Positions 1-6,811 are shown, counted from the first letter of the stretch. The stretch: 16,529 nucleotides of DNA from Bacteroidota bacterium (GCA_023388555.1 JAEWGA010000080.1:1-16529), one strand, 5' to 3'. Notes: generated from the letters alone by a model not told the origin. Made by a program: numbers and translations.

Positions 1-240
1 CAATTACCCTCCCCAAACCACCCCTAAAACGTCCCCCAAAAAACATTCCCCAAGCACCCTAAAAAACGCCTAAAAATTTCGTTCCAAAAACGGACAAAAA
101 AATCTCCCATTTGCATCTGAAATTTCGGATAAAATTTCCCCGAAAAGTCACCCCTAAATCTGCCACAAATCAGCCCGAAAAAGTGGCATCTCCCCCCCCG
201 AAAAAAAAGCCCGATTTGCACCCAACATATACAACCCTTC
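1..240. repeat. low-complexity C/A-rich intergenic DNA with degenerate repeats
   Basis: No gene is supported here. The plus strand is rich in C and A runs and poor in T, so the minus strand is G/T-rich. Short similar words recur at irregular spacing, for example CACCCCTAAAACGTCC at 19-34 and CACCCCTAAATCTGCC at 149-164. Related blocks lie around 64-85 and 108-135. C-runs at 7-9, 11-14, 21-24 and 33-37 approach a G-quadruplex pattern on the minus strand, although one loop is 8 nt. The block lies just beyond the terminator of the leftward gene at 355-1284. Minus-strand frames stay open because the skewed composition rarely makes stop codons, and their translations look like no protein. Confidence 0.55.
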
Positions 241-285
241 TCTTGGGGGGGCTGCCGTTGGTGTTGGTTTCCCGTGCTGTGGCTA

Positions 286-342
286 TGGGCAAAAAAAGAG
301 GGCGTGCCTATTTGGACACACCCCCTCTTTTTGTTTGTATTT
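286..342 (-). terminator. intrinsic terminator for the EEP lipoprotein gene (possibly bidirectional)
   Basis: An inverted repeat has AAAAAGAGGG at the left and CCCTCTTTTT at the right, with GTG/CAC extending the stem inward, and A/T runs on both flanks. Read on the minus strand it is a GC stem followed by a T-run, about 15 nt after the stop codon of the gene at 355-1284. Confidence 0.75.
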
Positions 343-354
343 AAGGAGCAACGG

Positions 355-1284
355 TTACATTGCAACTTCCACCACAACGGGAGCATGGTCCGAGAGGTAA
401 ACCCTTTCGGGAGTATCGGGCTCTGCCAAGAGTCGGTAGTTTTTCACTTCTATCTCTCCTTTAAGAAACACGTGGTCGATGAGCGGCCGTTTCTCCAGTG
501 GGAGTTTCCCCCATTCGTGATAGGACCACTGCGGTCCTTCTGTTTGGAGTGCTACCTCTCGCGCTTCGGTGAGGTGTAGGGGGAGCTGTTTGTTTAGGAT
601 AAGCTGTATTGCTGCATCGTTAGGCGGAGCGTTAAAGTCGCCCGTTACCACAACAGGGTATCCGTTAGCATATTGTTCCACTGCGTCCAGTAGCATTTGG
701 GCACTTTTGTTGCGGGCCAGCTGTCCCACATGGTCGAAATGGGTATTAAAGCAAGCCATCTTACGGCCGGTAGTGCTATCCTGGAGAATAGCCCATGTTA
801 GTATTCGTTCGCAAGCGGCGTCCCACCCTTTGGAGGGTGTGTTGGGCGTTTCCGAGAGCCATAGCCAACCTTTATCCAGGAGCTTAAACCTCTTTTTATT
901 ATAGAGTATGGCACTGTACTCCCCTTTCTCCTTACCATCTTCGCGCCCCACCCCTACGTATTCGTATTGGGGAGCAAGGCGCAGCACATCGGTCAGCATC
1001 TCCTTTAGTAGTTCTTGCGCCCCTATAACGTCGGGCAACTCCTTGTGTATCAGTTTAGCCACGCTATCGGTCCGGTGTGGCCATGCGTTATTGGCATCGG
1101 CGCTGTTGTTGTAGCGCATATTAAAGCTCATCACTTTAAGGGTAAGGGGCGTGTTGGGGTTGTCCTTGGTGCTGTTACCCTTTTGTTGCCGTGCGGTGCA
1201 GGCAGCTGTTAGCAGGAGTGTAACCAGTAGGTAGGCTATGGCCGTAAACCCTGTACCAGCAAATTTGTTTATGGTTTTGTTCAT
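355..1284 (-). CDS. endonuclease/exonuclease/phosphatase-family lipoprotein
   Basis: This 309-residue protein has the complete EEP (DNase I-like) fold signature: FNMR with N55, QE with E91, NTH at 180-182, GDFN at 215-218, IDHV with D270/H271, and SDH at 298-300. These residues make up the metal site and catalytic His/Asp set of this superfamily of phosphodiesterases. The N-terminus is a hydrophobic signal segment ending in a lipobox-like LTAAC with C29, so the enzyme is probably a lipoprotein on the periplasmic or outer-membrane side. It lacks a DNA-repair-type context. In Bacteroidota, similar secreted EEP proteins act on nucleic acids, phosphoinositides or other phosphodiesters, and the substrate cannot be read from the sequence. 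It is monocistronic, diverges from tRNA-His, and has a promoter-like box at 1316-1323 and a terminator at 286-342. Family assignment is firm; specificity is unknown. Confidence 0.9.
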   Translation of the reverse strand: MNKTINKFAGTGFTAIAYLLVTLLLTAACTARQQKGNSTKDNPNTPLTLKVMSFNMRYNNSADANNAWPHRTDSVAKLIHKELPDVIGAQELLKEMLTDVLRLAPQYEYVGVGREDGKEKGEYSAILYNKKRFKLLDKGWLWLSETPNTPSKGWDAACERILTWAILQDSTTGRKMACFNTHFDHVGQLARNKSAQMLLDAVEQYANGYPVVVTGDFNAPPNDAAIQLILNKQLPLHLTEAREVALQTEGPQWSYHEWGKLPLEKRPLIDHVFLKGEIEVKNYRLLAEPDTPERVYLSDHAPVVVEVAM

Positions 1285-1315
1285 AGTTTGTTGGGGTATA
1301 TTATTATGTTACTTG

Positions 1316-1323
1316 TAAAGGTA
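1316..1323 (-). promoter_or_regulatory. candidate -7 box for the EEP lipoprotein gene
   Basis: On the minus strand this reads TACCTTTA, one base from the Bacteroidota consensus TAnnTTTG. It lies about 32 bp upstream of the ATG at 1284. No clear -33 TTTG sits at the ideal distance. Confidence 0.4.
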
Positions 1324-1417
1324 CTATTTATATGTTGGCAATAGGCTGTTATTACGCAACTAAAAGCTTAGCGGGAAGTGTACCAGGAAAAAAGTAGATG
1401 TTTTTAGGGGTGGGGTG

Positions 1418-1447
1418 TTGTTTATTTAAGGGAAAAGTGTAACTTTG
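1418..1447 (+). promoter_or_regulatory. promoter of tRNA-His
   Basis: A perfect -7 box TAACTTTG lies at 1440-1447. A TTG at 1418-1420 is placed 19 nt before it, the usual spacing of the Bacteroidota -33/-7 promoter. Transcription would start near 1454, about 15 nt before the tRNA. Confidence 0.7.
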
Positions 1448-1468
1448 CAGTCGCACAGATTACACGAT

Positions 1469-1541
1469 GGTGGATGTAGCTCAGTGGTAGAGCATCGGAT
1501 TGTGGTTCCGAGTGTCGCGGGTTCGATTCCCGTCTTCCACC
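1469..1541 (+). tRNA. tRNA-His (anticodon GTG)
   Basis: The cloverleaf folds fully. Acceptor stem 1470-1476/1534-1540, D stem GCTC/GAGC at 1479-1482/1490-1493, anticodon stem TCGGA/TCCGA at 1495-1499/1507-1511 with GTG at 1502-1504, and T stem 1517-1521/1529-1533 enclosing TTCGATT. Two identity marks of tRNA-His are present: an extra G at -1 (1469) facing discriminator C73 (1541). CCA is not encoded (CCTTTT follows). The acceptor stem holds one U-U mismatch, T1475 against T1535. It has its own promoter and terminator. Confidence 0.97.
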
Positions 1542-1549
1542 CTTTTATT

Positions 1550-1589
1550 GAGAGGCTCGCTTGTTAAGGGTGGGCCTCTTTTCCTTTTA
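1550..1589 (+). terminator. intrinsic terminator after tRNA-His
   Basis: The stem AGAGGC (1551-1556) pairs with GCCTCT (1574-1579) and is followed by the T-rich run TTTTCCTTTT. It lies 9 nt after the tRNA and before the metK promoter. Confidence 0.75.
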
Positions 1590-1618
1590 CCCCCTTACTA
1601 ATTATGGAGTAAAAATGT

Positions 1619-1626
1619 TACCTTTG
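1619..1626 (+). promoter_or_regulatory. promoter -7 box of metK
   Basis: TACCTTTG is a perfect match to TAnnTTTG. No TTTG is seen at the -33 position; the nearest candidate is TTAC at 1595. It implies a start near 1633 and an unusually long leader of about 190 nt before the metK ATG at 1821. Confidence 0.65.
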
Positions 1627-1675
1627 TAACTGTAATAAGTATTGTTTTTTTTGTACAGACGAGTGTTTGTGCAGG

Positions 1676-1730
1676 AGCTGTGGAGAGATTTGACTGCTTG
1701 CAACCACGTAAAAAGAATGCTAAAAAAGAG
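1676..1730 (+). promoter_or_regulatory. SAM-II-like (SAM_alpha) riboswitch aptamer in the metK leader
   Basis: The segment closely resembles the SAM-II core: GATTTgAC..., then TTGCAA, then CGTaaAAA, then atGCTAAAAAAG, in the right order and spacing. P1 can form from GTGG (1680-1683) and CCAC (1704-1707), extended by T1679-G1708. GCA (1700-1702) can pair with TGC (1718-1720) to make the pseudoknot. The SAM-II consensus is recalled from the family, not computed here. Its location in front of the gene for SAM synthetase fits feedback repression by SAM. The aptamer lies about 90 nt before the start codon, farther than in classic SAM-II leaders, and is followed by structures described separately. 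Confidence 0.7.
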
Positions 1731-1762
1731 ATTTCCTTTGCTATTTCTGGTTACGGTTGCAA
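1698..1762 (+). promoter_or_regulatory. alternative (anti-aptamer) helix in the metK leader
   Basis: TTGCAACC + GTAA (1698-1711, skipping A1706 and C1707) is exactly complementary to TTACGGTTGCAA (1751-1762), giving 12 base pairs with a 2-nt bulge. The left strand contains the aptamer's TTGCAA core and the 3' strand of P1, so this helix and the ligand-bound aptamer cannot coexist. That is what is expected of a riboswitch expression platform. Confidence 0.55.
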
Positions 1763-1764
1763 CA

Positions 1765-1804
1765 ACAGGCACTGGCCACGGTGAGGCTCCAGGTGCTTGC
1801 CTGT
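1765..1804 (+). promoter_or_regulatory. GC-rich hairpin just upstream of metK start
   Basis: ACAGGCA (1765-1771) pairs with TGCCTGT (1798-1804), and CTGG (1772-1775) pairs inside with CCAG (1789-1792). An alternative register pairs GCAC with GTGC (1793-1796). It ends 16 nt before the ATG at 1821, so it could limit ribosome access. The following TATTTTGT is a weak U-run, so attenuation is also possible. Confidence 0.45.
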
Positions 1805-1820
1805 GCTATTTTGTAAAGCT

Positions 1821-3104
1821 ATGAGTTATTTGTTTACTTCCGAGTCGGTATCCGAAGGGCATCCCGACAAAGTATCGGATCAGATATCCGACGCTATCCT
1901 GGACCAGTTTCTGGCGCGCGACCCACAGTCCAAGGTGGCATGTGAAACCCTATGTACAACGGGCCAAGTGGTGGTAGCTGGCGAGGTGAGCAGTTCCGCC
2001 TACGTGGATGTCCCCGAAGTGGTGCGCGAAGTGATTAACCGTATAGGATACACCAAAAGCGAGTACCGCTTTGAGGCCGACTCGTGTGGCATCCTTTCGG
2101 CCATACACGAACAGAGCCAAGATATAAACCGCGGTGTGGAACGGAGCGCAGCTGAGGAGCAGGGCGCTGGCGACCAAGGAATGATGTTTGGTTATGCTAC
2201 CAACGAAACGGCGAGCTATATGCCATTGCCCATTGCCTTATCGCACCTTTTGTTGTGCGAGCTGGCAGAGATACGTAAGCAGGAACTGCACCTGATGCCT
2301 TACCTCCGGCCCGATGCCAAAAGTCAGGTAACAATAGAGTACCACGATAACCGCACTCCCAAGCGGATACATACCATTGTTATAAGCACCCAGCACGACG
2401 AGTTTATAACAGCACAGGAGGCTGGCTCGCAAGAGGTTGCCGACCAACAGATGCAGCAGCAGATACGTACCCACATAAAAGAGATACTGTTGCCACGGGT
2501 ATGCACCAAGCACCCCGAGATAGCCGCCTTAATAGATGACGAGCTAATACTTCACGTGAACCCCACCGGTAAGTTTGTTATAGGAGGACCGCATGGCGAT
2601 ACCGGGCTTACGGGCCGTAAGATTATTGTGGATACCTATGGAGGAAGAGCCTCGCACGGGGGCGGAGCCTTCAGTGGTAAGGACCCCAGCAAGGTGGACC
2701 GTAGTGCAGCCTATGCAGCACGCCATATAGCCAAGAATTTGGTAGCAGCAGGTGTGGCCGACGAGGTGCTGGTACAGCTTTCCTACGCCATTGGTGTGGC
2801 AGACCCCGTGAGTGTATATGTCGATACTTATGGCAGAAGTCACGTGCCTTTCTCCGATTCCGAGATAGCTAAGAAGGTTCAGGAGCTATTCGACCTAAAA
2901 CCGCACGCCATAGAGCAACGACTGGAACTGCGTAAGCCCATTTATTTTGAAACCGCTTCCTACGGACACATGGGGCGTGAGCCGAGAAGAGTGACCAAAC
3001 GCTTTGAGTCGCGTTACGGCGAACCGTTAGAGATGGAGGTTGAGCTTTTCACCTGGGAACGGTTGGATTATGTAGAGAAGGTGCGTAAAGCATTTGGTAT
3101 TTAA
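1821..3104 (+). CDS. metK: S-adenosylmethionine synthetase (methionine adenosyltransferase)
   Basis: MetK makes S-adenosylmethionine from methionine and ATP, releasing phosphate and diphosphate, in the cytoplasm. The 427-residue protein carries the family's landmarks in order: GHPDK at 13-17, the [15 protein letters not shown]-binding motif at 115-126, [13 protein letters not shown] near 255-267, and the glycine-rich GGGAFSGKD loop at 280-288 followed by KVDRSAAY. It is longer than the 384-residue E. coli enzyme, as is usual for Bacteroidota, partly through insertions in the middle section. I chose ATG 1821 (protein begins [10 protein letters not shown]) because it matches the family N-terminus; an in-frame TTG at 1797 would add eight residues lying inside the leader hairpin. 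The gene stands alone, controlled by the long riboswitch-like leader and closed by a strong terminator at 3138-3176. Confidence 0.97.
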   Translation: MSYLFTSESVSEGHPDKVSDQISDAILDQFLARDPQSKVACETLCTTGQVVVAGEVSSSAYVDVPEVVREVINRIGYTKSEYRFEADSCGILSAIHEQSQDINRGVERSAAEEQGAGDQGMMFGYATNETASYMPLPIALSHLLLCELAEIRKQELHLMPYLRPDAKSQVTIEYHDNRTPKRIHTIVISTQHDEFITAQEAGSQEVADQQMQQQIRTHIKEILLPRVCTKHPEIAALIDDELILHVNPTGKFVIGGPHGDTGLTGRKIIVDTYGGRASHGGGAFSGKDPSKVDRSAAYAARHIAKNLVAAGVADEVLVQLSYAIGVADPVSVYVDTYGRSHVPFSDSEIAKKVQELFDLKPHAIEQRLELRKPIYFETASYGHMGREPRRVTKRFESRYGEPLEMEVELFTWERLDYVEKVRKAFGI

Positions 3105-3137
3105 GGGGTAAGTTGCGCTTCCCCAAAACAAAAAATA

Positions 3138-3176
3138 GCCCCCAAGCGTCATACGATACGCTTGGGGGCTTCCTTT
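3138..3176 (+). terminator. intrinsic terminator of metK
   Basis: A perfect 12-bp stem pairs GCCCCCAAGCGT (3138-3149) with ACGCTTGGGGGC (3158-3169), followed by TTCCTTTT. An A-run upstream may let it work weakly in the other direction too. Confidence 0.9.
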
Positions 3177-3283
3177 TAAGCAGGATTAGGGTACAAAGTA
3201 TATTGGACGATGGTGCTGGGTGGATGCTCCGTTTGGAAGTATAACCTTTGGGTGAATTTAGGGCGGAGAATCCCGTTCATCCC

Positions 3284-3331
3284 GAAAAAAAAGAGGGCGC
3301 ATCACAATTTGTCTTGTTTTGTGATGCGCCC
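3284..3331 (-). terminator. intrinsic terminator of the AI-2E transporter gene
   Basis: A perfect 13-bp stem pairs GGGCGCATCACAA (3295-3307) with TTGTGATGCGCCC (3319-3331). On the minus strand it is followed by CTCTTTTTTTT, 29 nt after the stop codon of the gene at 3360-4526. With the metK terminator it insulates two convergent genes. Confidence 0.9.
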
Positions 3332-3359
3332 ACCTTTTAAGGGTTAGCCTGTTAGGGCG

Positions 3360-4526
3360 TTAGTTGCCTTCGTTGGGTTTCTTTTTTGCCCTTTTTAATG
3401 AGATGGTAGGTTTGCGTTCCACCAACAGGTCGTCGTCCTTGATAGGTTCGCCTACCACATACTTCATGTAGTAAGCGTATACCAACATGGTAAGCGGCAG
3501 GGCAAACAGCAAGCCTAAAAGTCCGAAGAAGGAGCCCCATATAGATAGGGAGAGCAAAATGATGGCAGGCTTCATTCCCATGCTTTTACCCATGATGCGC
3601 GGGGTGAGTACCATATCCTGAATAATTTGCACAAGCAATAGTATTCCGAGGGCTATACCCAGCACCACGAAGAAGTTTTGCCCAGTGTCGGCGCTCTGCA
3701 AGGCGCACAACAAGATGAGGGGCGGTATGCCAGCCCATTGCAGGTAGGGTATCAGGTTGAACACACCCACCAGCAGCCCTAAGGAGATACCTAAGGGGAG
3801 GCCCATGATTCGCCATCCTGTGGCCAACAATATACCTACACAAAGAGCTATGAGGGACTGCCCGCGGAAGTAGTTGTTAACGTAGTATTTAATGTTGTTT
3901 AGCAGTTCTACAACAAAGTCCCTGTGCTTTGGCGGGATAAGCCCTATGGTGCCTTTGGAGAGGCTTTCGTAGTCGAACAAAATAAACAGCAGGTACAGGA
4001 TAAACAGGAACACCACCGTGAAATTCATGAGGAAAGCTACGGTGCCGGCCAGTACCCCCCAGGATTTGGTAACGACCTCCTGCAGGTACTGCATAATTTT
4101 ACCCATACTGAACTCGGAGAGGAGCTTCTCCAAGTCCGTATACTGCATTACCTTCTCGCGAAGAGAGTTAGGCAAAAGGCTTAGCCCGTTCTCGGATGAG
4201 CCGTAGTATTTAATAAGTTCCCAAGCCTTGTTCACCTCCTCGGTAATAGAAGGGATAAGTAACATAACGATCCCCGTGAGGATAGAGAAGAAAACTAACA
4301 CCACAATGCTTACCGAAGCAATGCGGTTTTTTACTTTCATTTTGTGTTGCACAAAACGCACTATAGGCATGAGCATATAAGCTACCAACCATGCCAGGAA
4401 AAACGGAATTAGTATTGACGATAACGACCGTACTACCCAGCCCAAAAATACCAGCACCAGCACTGTAAATACAATACGGGCAATGCGGTCCAGGGTAAAG
4501 GGTCTGTCAAAAAAGTCTCTGATCAT
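3360..4526 (-). CDS. AI-2E family membrane transporter (PF01594-type permease)
   Basis: This 388-residue polytopic membrane protein has the pattern of the AI-2E family: paired N-terminal membrane helices (about 15-55), one near 66-90, a long soluble segment with amphipathic helices (about 90-150), then a block of hydrophobic helices to about 355. Family-typical motifs in the C-terminal half include NLIPYLQWAGIPP, LTPRIMGKSMGMKP and WGSFFGLLGLLFALPLT. Members export small molecules such as autoinducer-2, and several act as ion antiporters, so the substrate here is open. The C-terminus is a charged, lysine-rich cytoplasmic tail. The gene is monocistronic, with a perfect -7 box at 4557-4564 and a terminator at 3284-3331. 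It faces metK. Confidence 0.9.
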   Translation of the reverse strand: MIRDFFDRPFTLDRIARIVFTVLVLVFLGWVVRSLSSILIPFFLAWLVAYMLMPIVRFVQHKMKVKNRIASVSIVVLVFFSILTGIVMLLIPSITEEVNKAWELIKYYGSSENGLSLLPNSLREKVMQYTDLEKLLSEFSMGKIMQYLQEVVTKSWGVLAGTVAFLMNFTVVFLFILYLLFILFDYESLSKGTIGLIPPKHRDFVVELLNNIKYYVNNYFRGQSLIALCVGILLATGWRIMGLPLGISLGLLVGVFNLIPYLQWAGIPPLILLCALQSADTGQNFFVVLGIALGILLLVQIIQDMVLTPRIMGKSMGMKPAIILLSLSIWGSFFGLLGLLFALPLTMLVYAYYMKYVVGEPIKDDDLLVERKPTISLKRAKKKPNEGN

Positions 4527-4556
4527 CCTATTGTATTATTTAATTATTACACAACG

Positions 4557-4564
4557 CAAAGGTA
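4557..4564 (-). promoter_or_regulatory. promoter -7 box of the AI-2E transporter gene
   Basis: On the minus strand this reads TACCTTTG, a perfect TAnnTTTG match. It lies 31 bp before the ATG at 4526, with an A/T-rich leader between. Confidence 0.65.
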
Positions 4565-4583
4565 AACATTTATAAGCCGAATC

Positions 4584-4614
4584 TTGGATTTTCGTTGCGT
4601 TCTTGTTACATTTG
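4584..4614 (+). promoter_or_regulatory. promoter upstream of the small membrane protein
   Basis: TACATTTG at 4607-4614 is a perfect -7 box, with TTG at 4584-4586 and a 20-nt spacer, so both elements are in place. Transcription would start near 4621. It diverges from the AI-2E promoter only about 40 bp away. The first ATG downstream (4653) opens only a 22-codon fragment; the next long reading frame starts at 4779. Confidence 0.6.
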
Positions 4615-4652
4615 CTTCATGCGGGATTCTTAGCAACCTAAAAACAATGCCT

Positions 4653-4721
4653 ATGAAACAAAATCTTTTATCCGCATTCCTATTCTTCGCTCTAACTCTC
4701 AGGAATAGCAGGATTTGCTGA
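4653..4721 (+). pseudogene. short signal-peptide-like fragment, possibly a broken gene or leader peptide
   Basis: ATG 4653 follows a good promoter and an A-rich leader and encodes 22 residues beginning MKQNLLSAFLFFALTL, which resembles the start of a signal peptide, then stops at TGA 4719-4721. A second frame picks up around 4696 and reads LSGIAGFAEGMAYAAFSLWACDGL before TAA near 4768. A single frameshift near 4693-4700 would join the two into about 39 residues. It may be a decayed small secreted protein, a leader peptide or chance. I do not recognise a family. Confidence 0.3.
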
Positions 4722-4778
4722 GGGTATGGCTTATGCTGCATTTTCTTTATGGGCTTGTGATGGGCTATAAAACAATTT

Positions 4779-5045
4779 ATGCACATGGAAAAGAACACAA
4801 ACCACAAGGACTACTTGTTGTACCTCCTACCTATTGGAAGCCTTTTACTGCATGTAGCCAATGTGTTATTCATACATAAGGGGGAAGTGTCCACGATTGC
4901 ACTCGTTTTCCCAGTTTGTATACTTCCCTCGCTGGTTTTTCACCTGAAGAAGCAAGAGGGCGTACCCCATAAGCGGCTATATATTAATGGTGGCATTGCA
5001 ATGGTACTGTTGTTTGCGGTATCGGTACTGATGCTGTGGGTATAG
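4779..5045 (+). CDS. small hypothetical membrane protein, three predicted helices
   Basis: The 88-residue product is strongly hydrophobic, with likely membrane helices at about 12-32, 38-56 and 70-88. They are separated by a short charged turn (HKGE) and a basic loop (HLKKQEGVPHKRLY), so the loop between helices 2 and 3 is probably cytoplasmic. The last helix reaches the C-terminus. The start could be Met1 (4779) or Met3 (4785); both follow an A-rich leader. I do not recognise a family and propose no function. It has a promoter about 165 nt upstream and a stem-loop just after it, so it appears to be its own transcription unit between the divergent transporter and dacB. Confidence 0.6.
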   Translation: MHMEKNTNHKDYLLYLLPIGSLLLHVANVLFIHKGEVSTIALVFPVCILPSLVFHLKKQEGVPHKRLYINGGIAMVLLFAVSVLMLWV

Positions 5046-5071
5046 CTATTCGTAATATTATTTATTTAACT

Positions 5072-5105
5072 GGAGCGTTCATGACCTTAATGGCGTGAAC
5101 GCTCC
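5072..5105 (+). terminator. stem-loop after the small membrane protein gene
   Basis: GGAGCGTTCA (5072-5081) pairs perfectly with TGAACGCTCC (5096-5105), and TTTA/TAAA a few bases outside can extend it. The usual long T-run is absent, so termination is inferred from position alone. Confidence 0.45.
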
Positions 5106-5142
5106 TAAATACAGGCAATGGTAAACGTTGGCATAATAAGGC

Positions 5143-5150
5143 TACATTTG
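5143..5150 (+). promoter_or_regulatory. candidate -7 box of dacB
   Basis: TACATTTG is a perfect TAnnTTTG match, giving a leader of about 95 nt to ATG 5252. A second match, TACTTTTG at 5230-5237, lies so close to the ATG that it would leave a leader of only a few bases. No clear -33 element is seen for either. Confidence 0.5.
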
Positions 5151-5251
5151 TACCAGCTTTGTTTTCACCCTCAGCTAATGAGGTTGAACAATAGTACATG
5201 TTCACGTGTTATGGAGGTGTCACCTTGAATACTTTTGCCAACCATAAAAAT

Positions 5252-6733
5252 ATGAGAGCAACCCTTTCCCCTTCACAACGCTTAATAGTAACCTTTGTAG
5301 CTGTACTGGCTTTCTTTGTTACCAACATTAGGGCAAAAGCGCAAGAGCTACAAACGCCTTCCGAACCCGAGGCTTTACGGAAGAGCTTTTGGGGGCTGTG
5401 CGTGCAGGATGCGAGCAATGGAGAAACGGTAGTGGACATTAGGAGCCATCACCTTTTTACACCGGCAAGTACCCTTAAATTATATTCTTGTGGCACTTTG
5501 TATGCCTTACGACAAGGGGTAGACCGCATACCTACCTACCTGTGTACCGCTGGTACGGTGAGCCAAGGCGTTTTGGATACCGACCTTTATATTATAGGTA
5601 GGGGCGACCCCTCCATAGGCTCCCGGTTCCTGTACGGTCAGGATAAGGAGGCCTTTTTTAAGTTGGTACACCAAGCGTTGCATAAAAAAGGTATTCATAC
5701 CATAAAAGGAGATATTGTTGCCTATACACCGGCGAGCGACTTCCAGGGACAAAACCCACGCTGGCTCTTTTACGATATGGGCAACCATTACGGAGCTGGT
5801 GCTTACGCGCTAAACGTGTTTGATAATGCCTTTGAGGTTAAATTCACCAACTCTGGTGCCAGCTACACCACTGTTCCTTCCCTTCCAGATGTTACAATAG
5901 AGAACCGATACACGTGTAGTAAACGAAGGTATAGCGACTCGCTGTATTTGTCGCCCGGCCTCCCTCTGCAACAGCAAACAACCATGGTACTGAGCGGGTT
6001 GTACCCTGCTACCCGCCCAACCCTTACCATTAGGGGTGCATTGCCTAACCCTCCGTTACAAATGTCGTACTACCTGAAAACCTTTTTGCAGCAGAAAGGT
6101 ATAAAGGTAGAGGGGAAGTCCACCTTCAGCTCCCATTTACCAGCTATTGCCACACGCGATACCTTGTGCACCTATTTGTCGCCCCCGCTCCGAGAGCTTA
6201 TCCGGCTAACAAATACATATAGCCTGAACCTTTTTGCAGAGTCCATCCTGCTTCAGCTTGCACAAGGAGAAGAGCCTATTGGTGGCCACAATGCCACCCA
6301 AACAGCTATTCAGGTGGCACGAAAGTACTGGCAGAGCCGAGGGCTACAAGGTGATGAGGCCGAGGTTTATGATGGTTGCGGGCTTTCGTTAGAGAATAAG
6401 GTATCGCCCTATTTTATGTGCACCTTCCTGGGGAAGATGTTTAGGAAACCCGAAACGCACGACTTCCCCCAGCTGCTCCCCATGGCAGGGCGCGATGGTA
6501 CGTTAACCATCTTCCTGAAAAAAACAGCCTTGGAGGGGAGGGCGCGCCTTAAAAGCGGCTCGCTCCATAACGTTATAGGGTATGCCGGTTATATTAGGCA
6601 CGGTGACAAAACCTATACCGTGGCTTTTTTTGTAAATAACTTTTACGGCAAAGCCTCGGGAATCAGGAAAGCTATGGAGCAGGTACTGTTAGAAACATTT
6701 GGAGAGGTTGCAACTTTCCAGAAGGCAGCCTAA
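5252..6733 (+). CDS. dacB: D-alanyl-D-alanine carboxypeptidase/endopeptidase, PBP4 type (peptidase S13)
   Basis: This class C penicillin-binding protein would remove the terminal D-Ala from peptidoglycan stems and may cut D-Ala-mDAP cross-links in the periplasm. Numbering from ATG 5252 (493 residues, close to the usual 450-500), the three active-site motifs are STLK at 73-76 (nucleophile Ser73, Lys76), SLN at 324-326 within TNTYSLNLFAES, and KSG at 434-436. The S13-typical DG-GLS stretch appears as DGCGLS at 374-379. A signal peptide covers about residues 1-31, basic start then VTFVAVLAFFV, with likely cleavage after AKA. I prefer 5252 to the in-frame ATG at 5198 because it places the signal peptide at the N-terminus and follows an A-rich stretch. 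Single-gene unit with a separate ileS promoter downstream. Confidence 0.93.
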   Translation: MRATLSPSQRLIVTFVAVLAFFVTNIRAKAQELQTPSEPEALRKSFWGLCVQDASNGETVVDIRSHHLFTPASTLKLYSCGTLYALRQGVDRIPTYLCTAGTVSQGVLDTDLYIIGRGDPSIGSRFLYGQDKEAFFKLVHQALHKKGIHTIKGDIVAYTPASDFQGQNPRWLFYDMGNHYGAGAYALNVFDNAFEVKFTNSGASYTTVPSLPDVTIENRYTCSKRRYSDSLYLSPGLPLQQQTTMVLSGLYPATRPTLTIRGALPNPPLQMSYYLKTFLQQKGIKVEGKSTFSSHLPAIATRDTLCTYLSPPLRELIRLTNTYSLNLFAESILLQLAQGEEPIGGHNATQTAIQVARKYWQSRGLQGDEAEVYDGCGLSLENKVSPYFMCTFLGKMFRKPETHDFPQLLPMAGRDGTLTIFLKKTALEGRARLKSGSLHNVIGYAGYIRHGDKTYTVAFFVNNFYGKASGIRKAMEQVLLETFGEVATFQKAA

Positions 6734-6811
6734 ACACCTCCCCTTGTTAATATACTTACATGCTTGGGGTTAGCCCCCTTTGCCATACCTTCTTATTCGG
6801 GCTAAAAATAG

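Noticed and set aside
24..386. 120-codon open frame on the minus strand
   Set aside because: It begins within the 3' end of the EEP gene, runs through its terminator and into low-complexity G/T-rich DNA. The translation has no domain character.
1797..1820. Upstream TTG start for metK
   Set aside because: It would add eight residues not matching the family N-terminus, and it lies in the leader hairpin's 3' arm.
3180..3284. Promoter or small RNA between the convergent terminators
   Set aside because: TATAACCTTTG near 3240 has the wrong spacing within the -7 consensus, no -33 element is placed correctly, and no stable RNA fold stands out.
4547..4807. 86-codon open frame on the minus strand
   Set aside because: It spans the divergent promoter region and the start of the 88-residue gene. 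There is no recognisable sequence or start context, and it would overlap both -7 boxes.
6766..6777. GGGG/CCCC mini-hairpin after dacB as a terminator
   Set aside because: It has only four pairs and only a three-T run, too weak to call.
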